This document shows, piece by piece, positions 1 through 7,582 of a DNA stretch of 32,993 bases. Position numbers and translations under genes: made by a program. Numbering within the stretch: the stretch's first letter is position 1; every line of letters begins with the position of its first letter. The stretch is taken from NCBI RefSeq assembly GCF_002101675.1, contig NZ_LQOY01000185.1, forward strand, positions 1 through 32,993, in the 5' to 3' direction. The notes beneath the pieces are model-generated. The model worked only from the letters and a program-made list of their open reading frames with translations, had not been told where the DNA came from and did no database searches. This stretch comes from Mycobacterium gordonae. GTDB taxonomy: Bacteria; Actinomycetota; Actinomycetes; Mycobacteriales; Mycobacteriaceae.

Positions 1-557
1 GCCCCGGCCTTGCCTGCCATCCCGGCACCGCCGGCCCCGCCGGCGCCGCCACGACCGAACAACCCGGCGTCACCGCCGCGGCCCCCGGCCTGACCAGCGG
101 CCCCCGAGCCGCCGTTGCCGCCGTTGCCCCACAGCAAGCCACCCGCCCCGCCGTTGGCGCCGGTCCCCGCTGCGCCGTTGGCGCCATCACCGATCAGCGG
201 ACGCCCCAGCAGGACATTGGTGGGGGCGTTGATTGCTCCCAGCACCGCCTCCTCGAAGGCCTGCAACGGGCCTGCACTGGCGGCCTCGGCCCACCCGTAG
301 GCGCCACCCGCACCGGACAACGCCCGTACAAAGCGATCGTGAAACGCCGCCGCCTCGGCATGAAACGCCTGGTACTGGTGGCCGTGGCTGGAAAACAAAG
401 CCGCGATTGCTGCCGAGACCTCGTCATCCGCCGCAGCCAGCACACCCGTGGTCGCACCTGCCGCTGCGGCGCTGGCGGTCCCGACCGCATGCCCCACCCC
501 CGCCGCGTCAGCGGCCGCACCAGCGATCACATCCGGCAACACGAATACGAAAGACAT
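1..557 (-). CDS. PE_PGRS family protein, N-terminal part (runs off the left edge)
   Basis: Reading leftwards from an ATG at 557-555, the frame stays open to the window edge. It encodes a PE domain (starts MSFVFVLPDVIAGAA) of roughly 95 residues, a linker with the family-typical LGAINAPTNVLLGRPLIGDG segment, and then Gly-Gly-Ala/Asn repeats of PGRS type. The helix region holds YGWAE, which fits the YxxxD/E signal of type VII (ESX) substrates. A ribosome site GAGGAGA lies just before the ATG. PE_PGRS proteins are cell-surface or exported mycobacterial proteins with mostly unknown individual roles. The gene follows the TIGR03089-like gene in the same direction after a 138-nt gap. Family assignment is firm. 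Total length and C-terminus are unknown because the gene is cut off. Confidence 0.93.
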   Translation of the reverse strand, partial: MSFVFVLPDVIAGAAADAAGVGHAVGTASAAAAGATTGVLAAADDEVSAAIAALFSSHGHQYQAFHAEAAAFHDRFVRALSGAGGAYGWAEAASAGPLQAFEEAVLGAINAPTNVLLGRPLIGDGANGAAGTGANGGAGGLLWGNGGNGGSGAAGQAGGRGGDAGLFGRGGAGGAGGAGMAGKAG

Positions 558-578
558 CGCTTCTCCTCAGTGGCACGA

Positions 579-596
579 ACCAGCAGCAATGCTGGT
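579..596. promoter_or_regulatory. Stem-loop in the PE_PGRS leader
   Basis: A perfect 7-bp inverted repeat, ACCAGCA and TGCTGGT around the loop GCAA, lies about 22 nt upstream of the PE_PGRS start codon and next to its ribosome site. It could be an operator or an mRNA hairpin. Farther up on the minus strand, GTGACC (666-661) and TACGAT (642-637), 18 nt apart, form a weak sigma-A-like promoter candidate. The structure is seen directly; the role is inferred. Confidence 0.4.
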
Positions 597-695
597 GCGA
601 CAACTCACAATTGGTCGGCTGCCCGGGGCCGAACGCATCGTATAGCCCCGCAGTGGGCCAGGTCACACTTTCGCTCGATCGCCCTGGTGGGCCTT

Positions 696-1427
696 TCAGA
701 GCACGCGGGTCACCTTCTCCATTTCGATCCGCCGCTGCACCGCTGCCGGATCGGGATTGGCCACCTGCACCAAGGATCCGCCGACGGACAACACCGCCAA
801 CAGCCCGTCCACCACCTTCTCCGGCCGCTCCCAGGTCGCCGTCGACAGCACCCGCTCGCCAGATGTCAGGCCCTGCATCGCCGCCGATTGCACGCAGGAC
901 GCCATCAGCTGAGCGACCGATTGGCCGGCCAGCGCCGGTCCGGGCTGAGGTTCGGGAACGATCTGGTCGCCGTGCACCCGCACCGCCGTGGCGTAGTCGG
1001 TGACGCCGATCGGGAGGTCGGGGACGGGCCGGCCGAACGGGTCCAGCGACAGCACCGCGACTTCACCGCCGGCAACCAGGGCATCCGCCTCGTCCAGTCG
1101 GTCGGTGGTACACAACGCGATATCCACGGAACCTTCCGGGGCGTCGTCGAGCACCGCCTCGGCACCGATCCACCACACCCCGAACAGCACCGCCGCGGTC
1201 TGCCAGTGCGCCGGCAACAACACCCCGACCCGGCTGCCCGGCCCGGCGCCCAACTCGTCACGCAACAGGTTGGCCGTCTTGGCTGCCCAGTTGGCCAGTG
1301 TCACGGCGGACAGTTCGATACGCTCGCCGGTCGCATCGTCGTAGTAGGTGATGCGCGGGCCGACCGGGTCGGCACGCAGCAACGGGTCGAGGATGGCCCC
1401 GGACAGGGTCGCGTTCAGTTGATGCAC
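696..1427 (-). CDS. TIGR03089-like protein (Rv3268-type, AMP-ligase-like fold)
   Basis: A 243-residue protein resembling the N-terminal part of acyl-CoA synthetase/AMP-binding proteins: LSAVTLANWAAKTANLLRDEL, then GSRVGVLLPAHWQTAAVLFGVWWIGA. I see no AMP-binding P-loop-like signature (SSGTTGxPK) and no C-terminal lid, so the family looks non-catalytic or at least not a complete ligase. M. tuberculosis has a homologue of similar size (Rv3268) next to the LCP gene, and the same order is kept here. The ATG at 1427 lies 13 nt inside the end of the upstream LCP gene, which suggests translational coupling. Function is unknown; the family assignment rests on recalled synteny and the fragment-like homology. 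Confidence 0.8.
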   Translation of the reverse strand: MHQLNATLSGAILDPLLRADPVGPRITYYDDATGERIELSAVTLANWAAKTANLLRDELGAGPGSRVGVLLPAHWQTAAVLFGVWWIGAEAVLDDAPEGSVDIALCTTDRLDEADALVAGGEVAVLSLDPFGRPVPDLPIGVTDYATAVRVHGDQIVPEPQPGPALAGQSVAQLMASCVQSAAMQGLTSGERVLSTATWERPEKVVDGLLAVLSVGGSLVQVANPDPAAVQRRIEMEKVTRVL

Positions 1428-2893
1428 TCCGGCTTCTCCGAGCCCGCGGTGAGGATCGGCGACGGCGCCGGAACGTTGCTGCTGTTGACCGAGCCGACGG
1501 TGGACGCACGCGCGGATGTCGGCGAGGTGCCGTCAAGGCCCGAACCCGGGCCCGTGTAGTCGTTGGCCAGCACCACCCGCACTGACCCGGCAGGAATCGA
1601 GGAGTCGGCGACGACGGGCAGTCCGCCCAGTTGACGGGCGATTTCCTGGGCGCCCAGATCGTCGGTCTTGGCGGCGCGGACCTGGCTGTTCTTGACGTGG
1701 CTGCCCTCGTTGTTGCCGGCCGAACCGGCGGTGAAGCCCTTGGCGCTGAGCACGTCGAGCACCGCCGACGCCAAGCCGTTGATGTCGGTGTCATTCATCA
1801 CGTTGGCGGTGGTCTTGCCGGGTGTGTAGGCCAGTTCCTCGGTCTTGCCCTGGTCCTGTTCGTGCAGCAGCCCGCCGACCCATTCCTGGACCGCGTGCGC
1901 GTCGACCCGCACCACGCTCTGCATGCCGTCGTCGCTCCAGCCGGCGCCGTCGAGCACCGGGATGGTGGCGAACGCGACGTTGCCACCGGTCAGCTTCGAC
2001 ACCTGCTGCACGAAGTCCATGATGTCCCAGCCCGCCGACAGCACCACCGACCGTTGCACGGCGGCCTCCAGTCGCTTGAGCGTGGCGGGGCTGGAGAGCG
2101 TCTTGCCGGAGATCACCCGGTGGGCCAGCGACGCCATCACCGCCTGCTGGCGCACCACCCGGTCCAGGTCGCCACGCGGCAGTTCGTGGCGCTGCCGGAC
2201 GAAGCTCAGGGCCTGCGGGCCGTTGAGCCGCTGTTGCCCGGCCGGGAAGTCGGCACCCGAAAGCGGTTCGTAGACAGCCTCTTTGAGACAGACCTCGACG
2301 CCACCGAGGGCATCGGCGATCAGGGCGAAGCCGAGCAGGCCGATTTCGGCGTAGTGGTCGACGGTGACGCCGGTGAGGTCGGCCACCGTCTTGATCAGCG
2401 CTTCGCGGCCGGCCTCGGTGCCGGCGGCCGCGGCTTCGGTCGCCGAGGCGCCCGCCTGCACCAGGCTGGTCCGCTTGATCTCGCGGGTCTGGCCGTACAC
2501 GCCGTTGATCTTCGTCTTGCCGAGTCCGGGGGCCTGCACGTAGGAGTCGCGGGGGACGGAGATCGCGGTCGCAGACTTCCCGTTGTTCGGTATCCGGACC
2601 AGGATGATGGTGTCGGTGTTGGTGGCTTCCTCGTCGCCGGCCCGCAGCGTGGCCAGTTCCTCGGCGGTCAACGGGTTGCCGTGCGCGTCGGTGCGGCTGT
2701 CGAGACCGACCAGCAGAATGTCGATCGCACCGTCGTCGGCGCCGTGGCCCAGCGAGGGCGCGGACATGTGGAAAATGCCGTCTTCGAAAGAGCGGACATT
2801 GCTCCAGGCCACCCCGGTGCCGAGTACGACGACGACAGCCAGAGCGGTACAAACCACACGGGTCACACGAGCCACACTTTGCGCAGGCATCAC
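1415..2893 (-). CDS. cpsA: LytR-CpsA-Psr (LCP) family cell-wall ligase, CpsA/Rv3267-type
   Basis: 492 residues, close to the tuberculosis protein's length. One N-terminal membrane helix (about 12-30) is followed by an extracytoplasmic LCP domain with the expected polyprenyl-pyrophosphate-binding motifs: DILLVGLDSR (58-67), TNTDTIILVRIP (91-102), ISVPRDSYV (111-119), KINGVYG (128-134) and LSFVRQRHELPRGDLDRVVR (229-248). A LytR_C-type domain follows (around 363-450), beginning TTANVMNDTDINGLASAVLD. LCP enzymes move lipid-linked wall polymers onto peptidoglycan; the mycobacterial ones attach arabinogalactan. This fits the divergent rmlD-wbbL operon, which makes the linker. The start is GTG at 2893 or the adjacent ATG at 2890, with no strong ribosome site for either. 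The tail after about 450 is Ser/Pro/Ala-rich and low complexity. Confidence 0.92.
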   Translation of the reverse strand: MMPAQSVARVTRVVCTALAVVVVLGTGVAWSNVRSFEDGIFHMSAPSLGHGADDGAIDILLVGLDSRTDAHGNPLTAEELATLRAGDEEATNTDTIILVRIPNNGKSATAISVPRDSYVQAPGLGKTKINGVYGQTREIKRTSLVQAGASATEAAAAGTEAGREALIKTVADLTGVTVDHYAEIGLLGFALIADALGGVEVCLKEAVYEPLSGADFPAGQQRLNGPQALSFVRQRHELPRGDLDRVVRQQAVMASLAHRVISGKTLSSPATLKRLEAAVQRSVVLSAGWDIMDFVQQVSKLTGGNVAFATIPVLDGAGWSDDGMQSVVRVDAHAVQEWVGGLLHEQDQGKTEELAYTPGKTTANVMNDTDINGLASAVLDVLSAKGFTAGSAGNNEGSHVKNSQVRAAKTDDLGAQEIARQLGGLPVVADSSIPAGSVRVVLANDYTGPGSGLDGTSPTSARASTVGSVNSSNVPAPSPILTAGSEKPECIN

Positions 2894-2957
2894 TGTAGGC
2901 TACTTGTGCAACAGTCGCTTTCCGGGTAGCCGGACTCGGCGTGCCAGACTCGAACAC

Positions 2958-3851
2958 ATGTCAGGCAGGCTAGTAATCACCGGTGCGGGCGGGCAGCTGG
3001 GCACGCTGGTGACGGCGCAGGCCACCCGCGCGGGCCGCGACGTGCTGGCCAGAACCTCGTCAGAATGGGACATCACCGACGCCGCCGCGGCTGAGGCGAT
3101 CATCCGGACCGGCGATGTCGTGGTCAACTGCGCCGCCTACACCGACGTCGACGGCGCCGAGACTGACCAGGCCCGCGCCTATGCCGTGAACGCGAGCGCC
3201 CCGGAGAACATGGCCCGGGCTTGCGCGCGCACCGGCGCCCGGCTGATCCACGTCTCGACGGACTACGTCTTCAACGGCGACTTCAACGGTGGGCCTGCGC
3301 GCCCCTACGAGCCCGGCGACCCCACCGGCCCGCAGGGCGTCTATGCCCAGAGCAAGCTTGCGGGGGAGCAGGCCGCGCTCGCGGCGCTGCCGGAGGCCGT
3401 CGTGGTGCGCACCGCCTGGGTGTACACCGGCGGGACCGACCGCAACGACTTCGTCGCCGTCATGCAACGGTTGGCGGCCAAGGACGGTCCGATCAAGGTG
3501 GTCGACGACCAGACCGGCTCGCCCACCTACGCAGCAGACCTGGCGGCCGCGCTGCTGGAGCTCGCCGATAGCCCGGTGCGAGGCCAGGTGCTGCACGCCG
3601 CCAACAAGGGCGTGGTGTCGCGCTTCGAGTGGGCACAGGCAGTGTTCGAGGAAAGCGGCGCCGACCCGCAGCGGGTGACACCGTGCAGCAGCGACGAGTT
3701 TCCGCGGCCCGCGGCGCGCCCGTCGTACTCCGCGCTGTCCGGACGATCCTGGGCGGCCGCCGGCCTGACCCCGCTGCGGCCTTGGCGTCCTGCCCTGAAA
3801 GCGGCGCTGACGGCGGCCGCCGACCGACCGATACCCTCTACGCGTGACTGA
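2958..3851 (+). CDS. rmlD: dTDP-4-dehydrorhamnose reductase
   Basis: 297 residues from ATG 2958. A longer in-frame extension exists, but it only overlaps the divergent LCP gene. RmlD reduces dTDP-4-keto-L-rhamnose to dTDP-L-rhamnose with NAD(P)H, the last step before rhamnose enters the arabinogalactan linker. Evidence: Rossmann GxxGxxG in ITGAGGQLG (7-15), the STDYVFNG strand (100-107), and the catalytic Tyr-x3-Lys of the short-chain dehydrogenase superfamily at Y129/K133 (VYAQSKLAGE). FPRPAARPSYSAL near the C-terminus is typical of RmlD. The stop overlaps the wbbL start by 8 nt. There is little ribosome-site sequence before the ATG, and the 64-nt divergent gap to the LCP gene must hold both promoters. 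Confidence 0.95.
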   Translation: MSGRLVITGAGGQLGTLVTAQATRAGRDVLARTSSEWDITDAAAAEAIIRTGDVVVNCAAYTDVDGAETDQARAYAVNASAPENMARACARTGARLIHVSTDYVFNGDFNGGPARPYEPGDPTGPQGVYAQSKLAGEQAALAALPEAVVVRTAWVYTGGTDRNDFVAVMQRLAAKDGPIKVVDDQTGSPTYAADLAAALLELADSPVRGQVLHAANKGVVSRFEWAQAVFEESGADPQRVTPCSSDEFPRPAARPSYSALSGRSWAAAGLTPLRPWRPALKAALTAAADRPIPSTRD

Positions 3852-4755
3852 CGTGCTGCCGGTCGTCGCGGTGACCTACTCGCCGGGCCCGCACTTGGAG
3901 CGGTTCCTGGCGTCGTTGTCGCTGGCCACCGACCGCCCGGTGGGCGTGCTGCTGGCCGACAACGGATCTACCGACGGCACCCCGGAAGCGGCCGTCGAGC
4001 GCTACCCGAACGTGCGCCTGATGCCCACCGGCGCCAACCTCGGATACGGCACGGCGGTCAACCGCACCGTCGCCAAGCTGCGCGAATCCGGGGAGTGGGA
4101 TGACGAGTGGGTGATCGTCGCCAACCCGGATGTGCAGTGGGGCCCGGGCAGCATCGACGCCCTGCTGGACGCGGCCGCCCGCTGGCCGCGCGCCGGCGCG
4201 CTGGGTCCGCTGATCCGCGACCCTGACGGGTCGGTGTACCCGTCGGCACGCCACCTGCCCAGCCTGGTCCGCGGCGGCATGCACGCGGTGCTCGGACCGG
4301 TCTGGCCGCGCAACCGGTGGACGCGCGCCTACCGGCAGGAGCACCTCGATCCCAGCGAACGGCCGGTCGGCTGGCTCTCGGGATCGTGTCTGCTGGTGCG
4401 CCGGTCGGCGTTCGATCAGATCGGCGGCTTCGACGAGCGCTACTTCATGTACATGGAGGATGTCGACCTCGGCGACCGGCTTGGCAAGGCCGGCTGGCTG
4501 TCCATCTATGTGCCGTCGGCCGAGGTGCTGCACCACAAGGGTCACTCGACCGGGCGCGATCCGGGCCGCCATCTGGCCGCCCACCACCGCAGCACTTATA
4601 TCTTTCTGGCAGACCGGAACACCGGCTGGTGGCGGGCGCCGCTGCGCTGGACGCTGCGGGGATCGCTCGCGGTGCGCTCGCGCGTGATGGTGCGCAACGC
4701 GGTGCGCCGGTCGCGCCGGTCGGCGCGGGAAGAACTGGCAGAAGGGCGGCGCTGA
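3844..4755 (+). CDS. wbbL: Rhamnosyltransferase of the arabinogalactan linker (GT2)
   Basis: 303 residues from GTG 3844, matching the essential tuberculosis WbbL1 in size and place. It transfers L-rhamnose from dTDP-rhamnose to decaprenyl-PP-GlcNAc, making the rhamnosyl-GlcNAc linker on which galactan is built, at the cytoplasmic face of the membrane. GT-A motifs are visible: ADNGSTDGTPE (38-48), the DxD-like NPDVQW (94-99), and the acceptor/base region GWLSGSCLLVRRSAF followed by GGFDERYFMYMEDVDL (176-209) with E205 and D206. The basic C-terminus (RSRVMVRNAVRRSRRSAR) could hold it to the membrane. It overlaps rmlD by 8 nt and ends one base before the next start codon, so the three genes form one operon. 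Confidence 0.95.
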   Translation: MTDVLPVVAVTYSPGPHLERFLASLSLATDRPVGVLLADNGSTDGTPEAAVERYPNVRLMPTGANLGYGTAVNRTVAKLRESGEWDDEWVIVANPDVQWGPGSIDALLDAAARWPRAGALGPLIRDPDGSVYPSARHLPSLVRGGMHAVLGPVWPRNRWTRAYRQEHLDPSERPVGWLSGSCLLVRRSAFDQIGGFDERYFMYMEDVDLGDRLGKAGWLSIYVPSAEVLHHKGHSTGRDPGRHLAAHHRSTYIFLADRNTGWWRAPLRWTLRGSLAVRSRVMVRNAVRRSRRSAREELAEGRR

Positions 4756-4756
4756 A

Positions 4757-5836
4757 GTGGCAACCCATGACGTGGACGCGGTGGTCCTGGTCGGCGGCAA
4801 GGGCACCCGGCTGCGGCCGCTGACGCTCTCGGCGCCCAAGCCGATGTTGCCGACGGCAGGTCTGCCGTTCCTTACCCACCTCTTGTCGCGGATCGCCGCG
4901 GCCGGCATCGAGCACGTGGTGCTGGGCACCTCCTATCGGGCCGAGGTCTTCGAGGCCGAGTTCGGCGACGGGTCCAAGCTCGGGCTGCAGATCGACTACG
5001 TCACCGAGGAGAAGCCGCTGGGCACCGGCGGCGGCATCGCCAACGTCGCCGAAAAGCTGCGCCACGACACCGTCATGGTGTTCAACGGCGACGTGCTCTC
5101 CGGCACCGACCTGGGCCAGCTGCTGGCCTTCCACCGCGACCATCAGGCCGATGTCACCCTGCACCTGGTCCGGGTGAGTGATCCCCGGGCGTTCGGTTGC
5201 GTCCCCACCGACGACAAGGACCGCGTCGTCGCCTTCCTCGAGAAGACGCAGGACCCGCCGACCGATCAGATCAACGCCGGCTGCTACGTGTTCCAGCGGC
5301 CGATCATCGACCGGATCCCGCGGGGACGGGAGGTGTCGGTGGAGCGCGAGGTGTTCCCGGCACTGCTGTCGGACCCGGAGGTGAAGGTGTGCGGCTACGT
5401 CGACGCCACCTACTGGCGCGACATGGGCACCCCGGAGGACTTCGTGCGCGGGTCGGCGGACCTGGTGCGCGGCATCGCCCCGTCGCCGGCCCTGCACGGC
5501 CAGCGCGGCGAGAGCCTGGTGCACGACGGCGCCGCCGTGGCCCCCGGGGCGCTGCTGATCGGCGGCACCGTGGTGGGGCGCGGTGCCGAGATCGGTCCCG
5601 GCGTCCGACTGGACGGCGCGGTCATCTTCGACGGCGTCAAGGTGGAGGCCGGCAGCGTGATCGAGCGTTCGATCATCGGATTCGGCGCCCGCATCGGCCC
5701 GCGGGCGCTGATCCGCGACGGCGTGATCGGCGACGGCGCCGACATCGGTGCCCGTTGCGAACTGCTGCGCGGTGCGCGGGTGTGGCCGGGCGTCGCGATC
5801 CCCGACGGCGGGATCCGCTACTCCTCAGACGTCTGA
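4757..5836 (+). CDS. manC: Mannose-1-phosphate guanylyltransferase (Rv3264c-type; called manB or rmlA2 in some annotations)
   Basis: 359 residues from GTG 4757, one base after the wbbL stop. It makes GDP-mannose from mannose-1-phosphate and GTP, the donor for PIM, lipomannan and lipoarabinomannan. The N-terminal nucleotidyltransferase domain carries VGGKGTRLRPLT (12-23) with the following APKPML lysine, and FNGDVL for the metal site. The C-terminal third, from about 245, is a left-handed beta-helix of hexapeptide repeats (GALLIGGTVVGRGAEIGPGV and so on). Sugar and base specificity cannot be proved from motifs; glucose-1-phosphate thymidylyl- or uridylyltransferases look similar. The assignment to GDP-mannose follows the tuberculosis orthologue and the manB/manA genes farther along. 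A 14-bp perfect palindrome (5824-5837) spans the stop codon. Confidence 0.88.
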   Translation: MATHDVDAVVLVGGKGTRLRPLTLSAPKPMLPTAGLPFLTHLLSRIAAAGIEHVVLGTSYRAEVFEAEFGDGSKLGLQIDYVTEEKPLGTGGGIANVAEKLRHDTVMVFNGDVLSGTDLGQLLAFHRDHQADVTLHLVRVSDPRAFGCVPTDDKDRVVAFLEKTQDPPTDQINAGCYVFQRPIIDRIPRGREVSVEREVFPALLSDPEVKVCGYVDATYWRDMGTPEDFVRGSADLVRGIAPSPALHGQRGESLVHDGAAVAPGALLIGGTVVGRGAEIGPGVRLDGAVIFDGVKVEAGSVIERSIIGFGARIGPRALIRDGVIGDGADIGARCELLRGARVWPGVAIPDGGIRYSSDV

Positions 5837-5837
5837 G
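5824..5837. terminator. Palindrome over the manC stop codon (possible terminator)
   Basis: CTCAGACGTCTGAG is a perfect 14-bp palindrome that includes the TGA at 5834-5836. There is no T-run after it. It lies just before the tandem 30-nt palindromic repeat, between convergent genes, so it may take part in ending transcription. The symmetry is seen; the role is a guess. Confidence 0.3.
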
Positions 5838-5843
5838 CGCGCC

Positions 5844-5903
5844 GAACGTCGCGCTACAGTCACGTTCGTCGCCGAGCGTTACGCCACGGTCACGCTCGGC
5901 GCA
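5844..5903. repeat. Dispersed tandem 30-nt palindromic repeat, copy A
   Basis: Two head-to-tail 30-nt units (5844-5873 and 5874-5903) match at 22 of 30 positions; shared cores are GTCACG and TCG.CGC. Unit 2 is itself palindromic: CGAGCGTTAC (5873-5882) pairs with GTCACGCTCG (5889-5898) apart from one mismatch. A clearly related tandem pair in the same orientation lies at 27448-27507 between sahH and tmk. Copy A separates the convergent manC and FAD hydroxylase genes and covers the last codons of the hydroxylase. I know of no named element that it matches. Confidence 0.75.
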
Positions 5904-7582
5904 TGGCCAGCGAGCACGCGGGGCAGAAGTTCGGCGATGTCACCAGATTCGCCGGTCGCCAGTCGCGCGGCGACGTGACCGTCCGGACGCACCAGGACGC
6001 AACCGCGCGGGGTGATGCCCAGACCAGCATGCAGATCGGGTGTGGTCGCCTCGATGTCGCGGTCCAGCACATACGCGACACTCGGGACGTCGGCAATACG
6101 GTCGAGTTGCTTCACATGGTCCGCCCCGTCCCGGCCGGTGATGAGCAGGAAGTGCGGCCCGACGAGGTCCAGCGTGGAAATCACCCGGTCCGAGCACTTG
6201 ACCCAGAAGTGAGGCAAGCGGCTACCCGGCCGCGCCAGCGGAACGAAGTCCACTGCGGGATCCCCGCTTTCGGGCAGCGGGGTCAGGTCAGGCACTACCG
6301 CAGCGCGACGCATGTCGTAGCGGTATCCGAGATCCTGGTTCAGCGCGCCGAAGTGTGAGCGCTGGGCTTCGATGGCCGGCCCCAAGTCGGCGCGCTGCTT
6401 TGCGGCGATCGCCGCATCGGGGGACTCCAAGCGTTCGACCACAACGCCGGCCGTCGGGCCGATCCCGGTCGAGGCCATCTTGATGGAGTTCATCACCGAA
6501 TAGTGGGTGTTGGACATGGCGACGGGGCGCCGCTCTACTTGGTAGGAATCCAATAGTGCTGTGCCGGACCACTTCTGGACGACGGCGGCGAGCTTCCACG
6601 CGAGATTGTCCGCGTCCGCGATGCCCGTGTTCATTCCGATGCCACCGGTGGGCGGAAAGCGATGCGCGGCATCACCGGCCAGAAACACCCGGCCGTCGCG
6701 ATAGCGCGACGCGGTCTCGGCGCACATCGTCCAGCCTCCCACGCTTTGGATTTCGACGGGAATGTCGTTGGTGCCCAGCCCGTCACGGACTATGGCTGCG
6801 CAGCGTGCCGGCGTGAAATCGGCGACCGATTCCTGCGCGGGGTTGTATTCGAAGTTGTAGGTCCAGCGCCGCTTGCCATCCATAGCGACAAAAGCGCCAC
6901 GGGCGGTGCTGTTGATCGTCCAGTACAACACCGCGCCCCTGTCGCCGATGAGATCGGTCAGGTCGGCGTCGAAGCAGACGTTGATCTGCTGTGCCAGCGG
7001 CGGCATCCCGTTCATCGGTATGCCGCGATGTCGGCGTACCCAACTGGTGGCGCCGTCGGCGCCGATCACGTACTCGGCGAGCACCGCGGTGGTCTCACCG
7101 CCTCGGCTCACCGTCACCTGCACACCGTCTTCGGTGTCGGCGAGGTCGACCACCTCTGTGCCCCAACGCAAGTCGCAGCATCCCTGCTGGCTGACCAGAT
7201 CGACGAGATGCCGCTGAACCCGGTCCTGAGCGCATGACTGCGTCATCTCGGGCGAGCAGGTCAGGCGAACGGCAAGGCGCTCGGCAGGCTCCTCCATCAG
7301 ATTGAGCCGTCCGAGTTCCTCTCCGGCCAACGTGGTGGTCCAGACGATGCGGGTCAACCATTCCCGCGGCAGCGAATCGGCAGCGACGGAGGTGGCGATT
7401 CCCCAATTGCGCAGCAGTTCCATCGTCCGGGTGTTGACCACGTGCGCGCGCGGGTGCGGGTTGATGCTGCTGTGCTGCTCGCAGGCGATGCTACGCACTC
7501 CGAATCTTCCGAGAACGTAGGCGGCGGCGAGTCCAACCGGGCCGGCGCCCACGATGAGGACCGGAATCCTCGGCGCGCTCAT
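5879..7582 (-). CDS. FAD-dependent aromatic hydroxylase (PheA/TfdB/MhpA-type flavin monooxygenase)
   Basis: 567 residues, class A flavoprotein monooxygenase. Seen: the dinucleotide fold IVGAGPVGLAAA (10-21), the DG motif IGADGATSWVRR (172-183), and the GD motif GRVFLAGDAAHRFPPTGGIG (296-315) that binds FAD ribityl/phosphate. A C-terminal thioredoxin-like domain (from about 430), common in phenol-hydroxylase-type members, seems present. Such enzymes hydroxylate phenols or related rings with NAD(P)H and O2. It overlaps the upstream dioxygenase gene by ATGA (7579-7582) and is the last gene of a four-gene operon, which suggests ring hydroxylation followed by cleavage. The substrate cannot be read from sequence. 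The last residues, APSVTVA, are encoded by the dispersed repeat at 5874-5903, so this end of the gene may have been altered by repeat insertion or recombination. Confidence 0.87.
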   Translation of the reverse strand: MSAPRIPVLIVGAGPVGLAAAYVLGRFGVRSIACEQHSSINPHPRAHVVNTRTMELLRNWGIATSVAADSLPREWLTRIVWTTTLAGEELGRLNLMEEPAERLAVRLTCSPEMTQSCAQDRVQRHLVDLVSQQGCCDLRWGTEVVDLADTEDGVQVTVSRGGETTAVLAEYVIGADGATSWVRRHRGIPMNGMPPLAQQINVCFDADLTDLIGDRGAVLYWTINSTARGAFVAMDGKRRWTYNFEYNPAQESVADFTPARCAAIVRDGLGTNDIPVEIQSVGGWTMCAETASRYRDGRVFLAGDAAHRFPPTGGIGMNTGIADADNLAWKLAAVVQKWSGTALLDSYQVERRPVAMSNTHYSVMNSIKMASTGIGPTAGVVVERLESPDAAIAAKQRADLGPAIEAQRSHFGALNQDLGYRYDMRRAAVVPDLTPLPESGDPAVDFVPLARPGSRLPHFWVKCSDRVISTLDLVGPHFLLITGRDGADHVKQLDRIADVPSVAYVLDRDIEATTPDLHAGLGITPRGCVLVRPDGHVAARLATGESGDIAELLPRVLAGHAPSVTVA

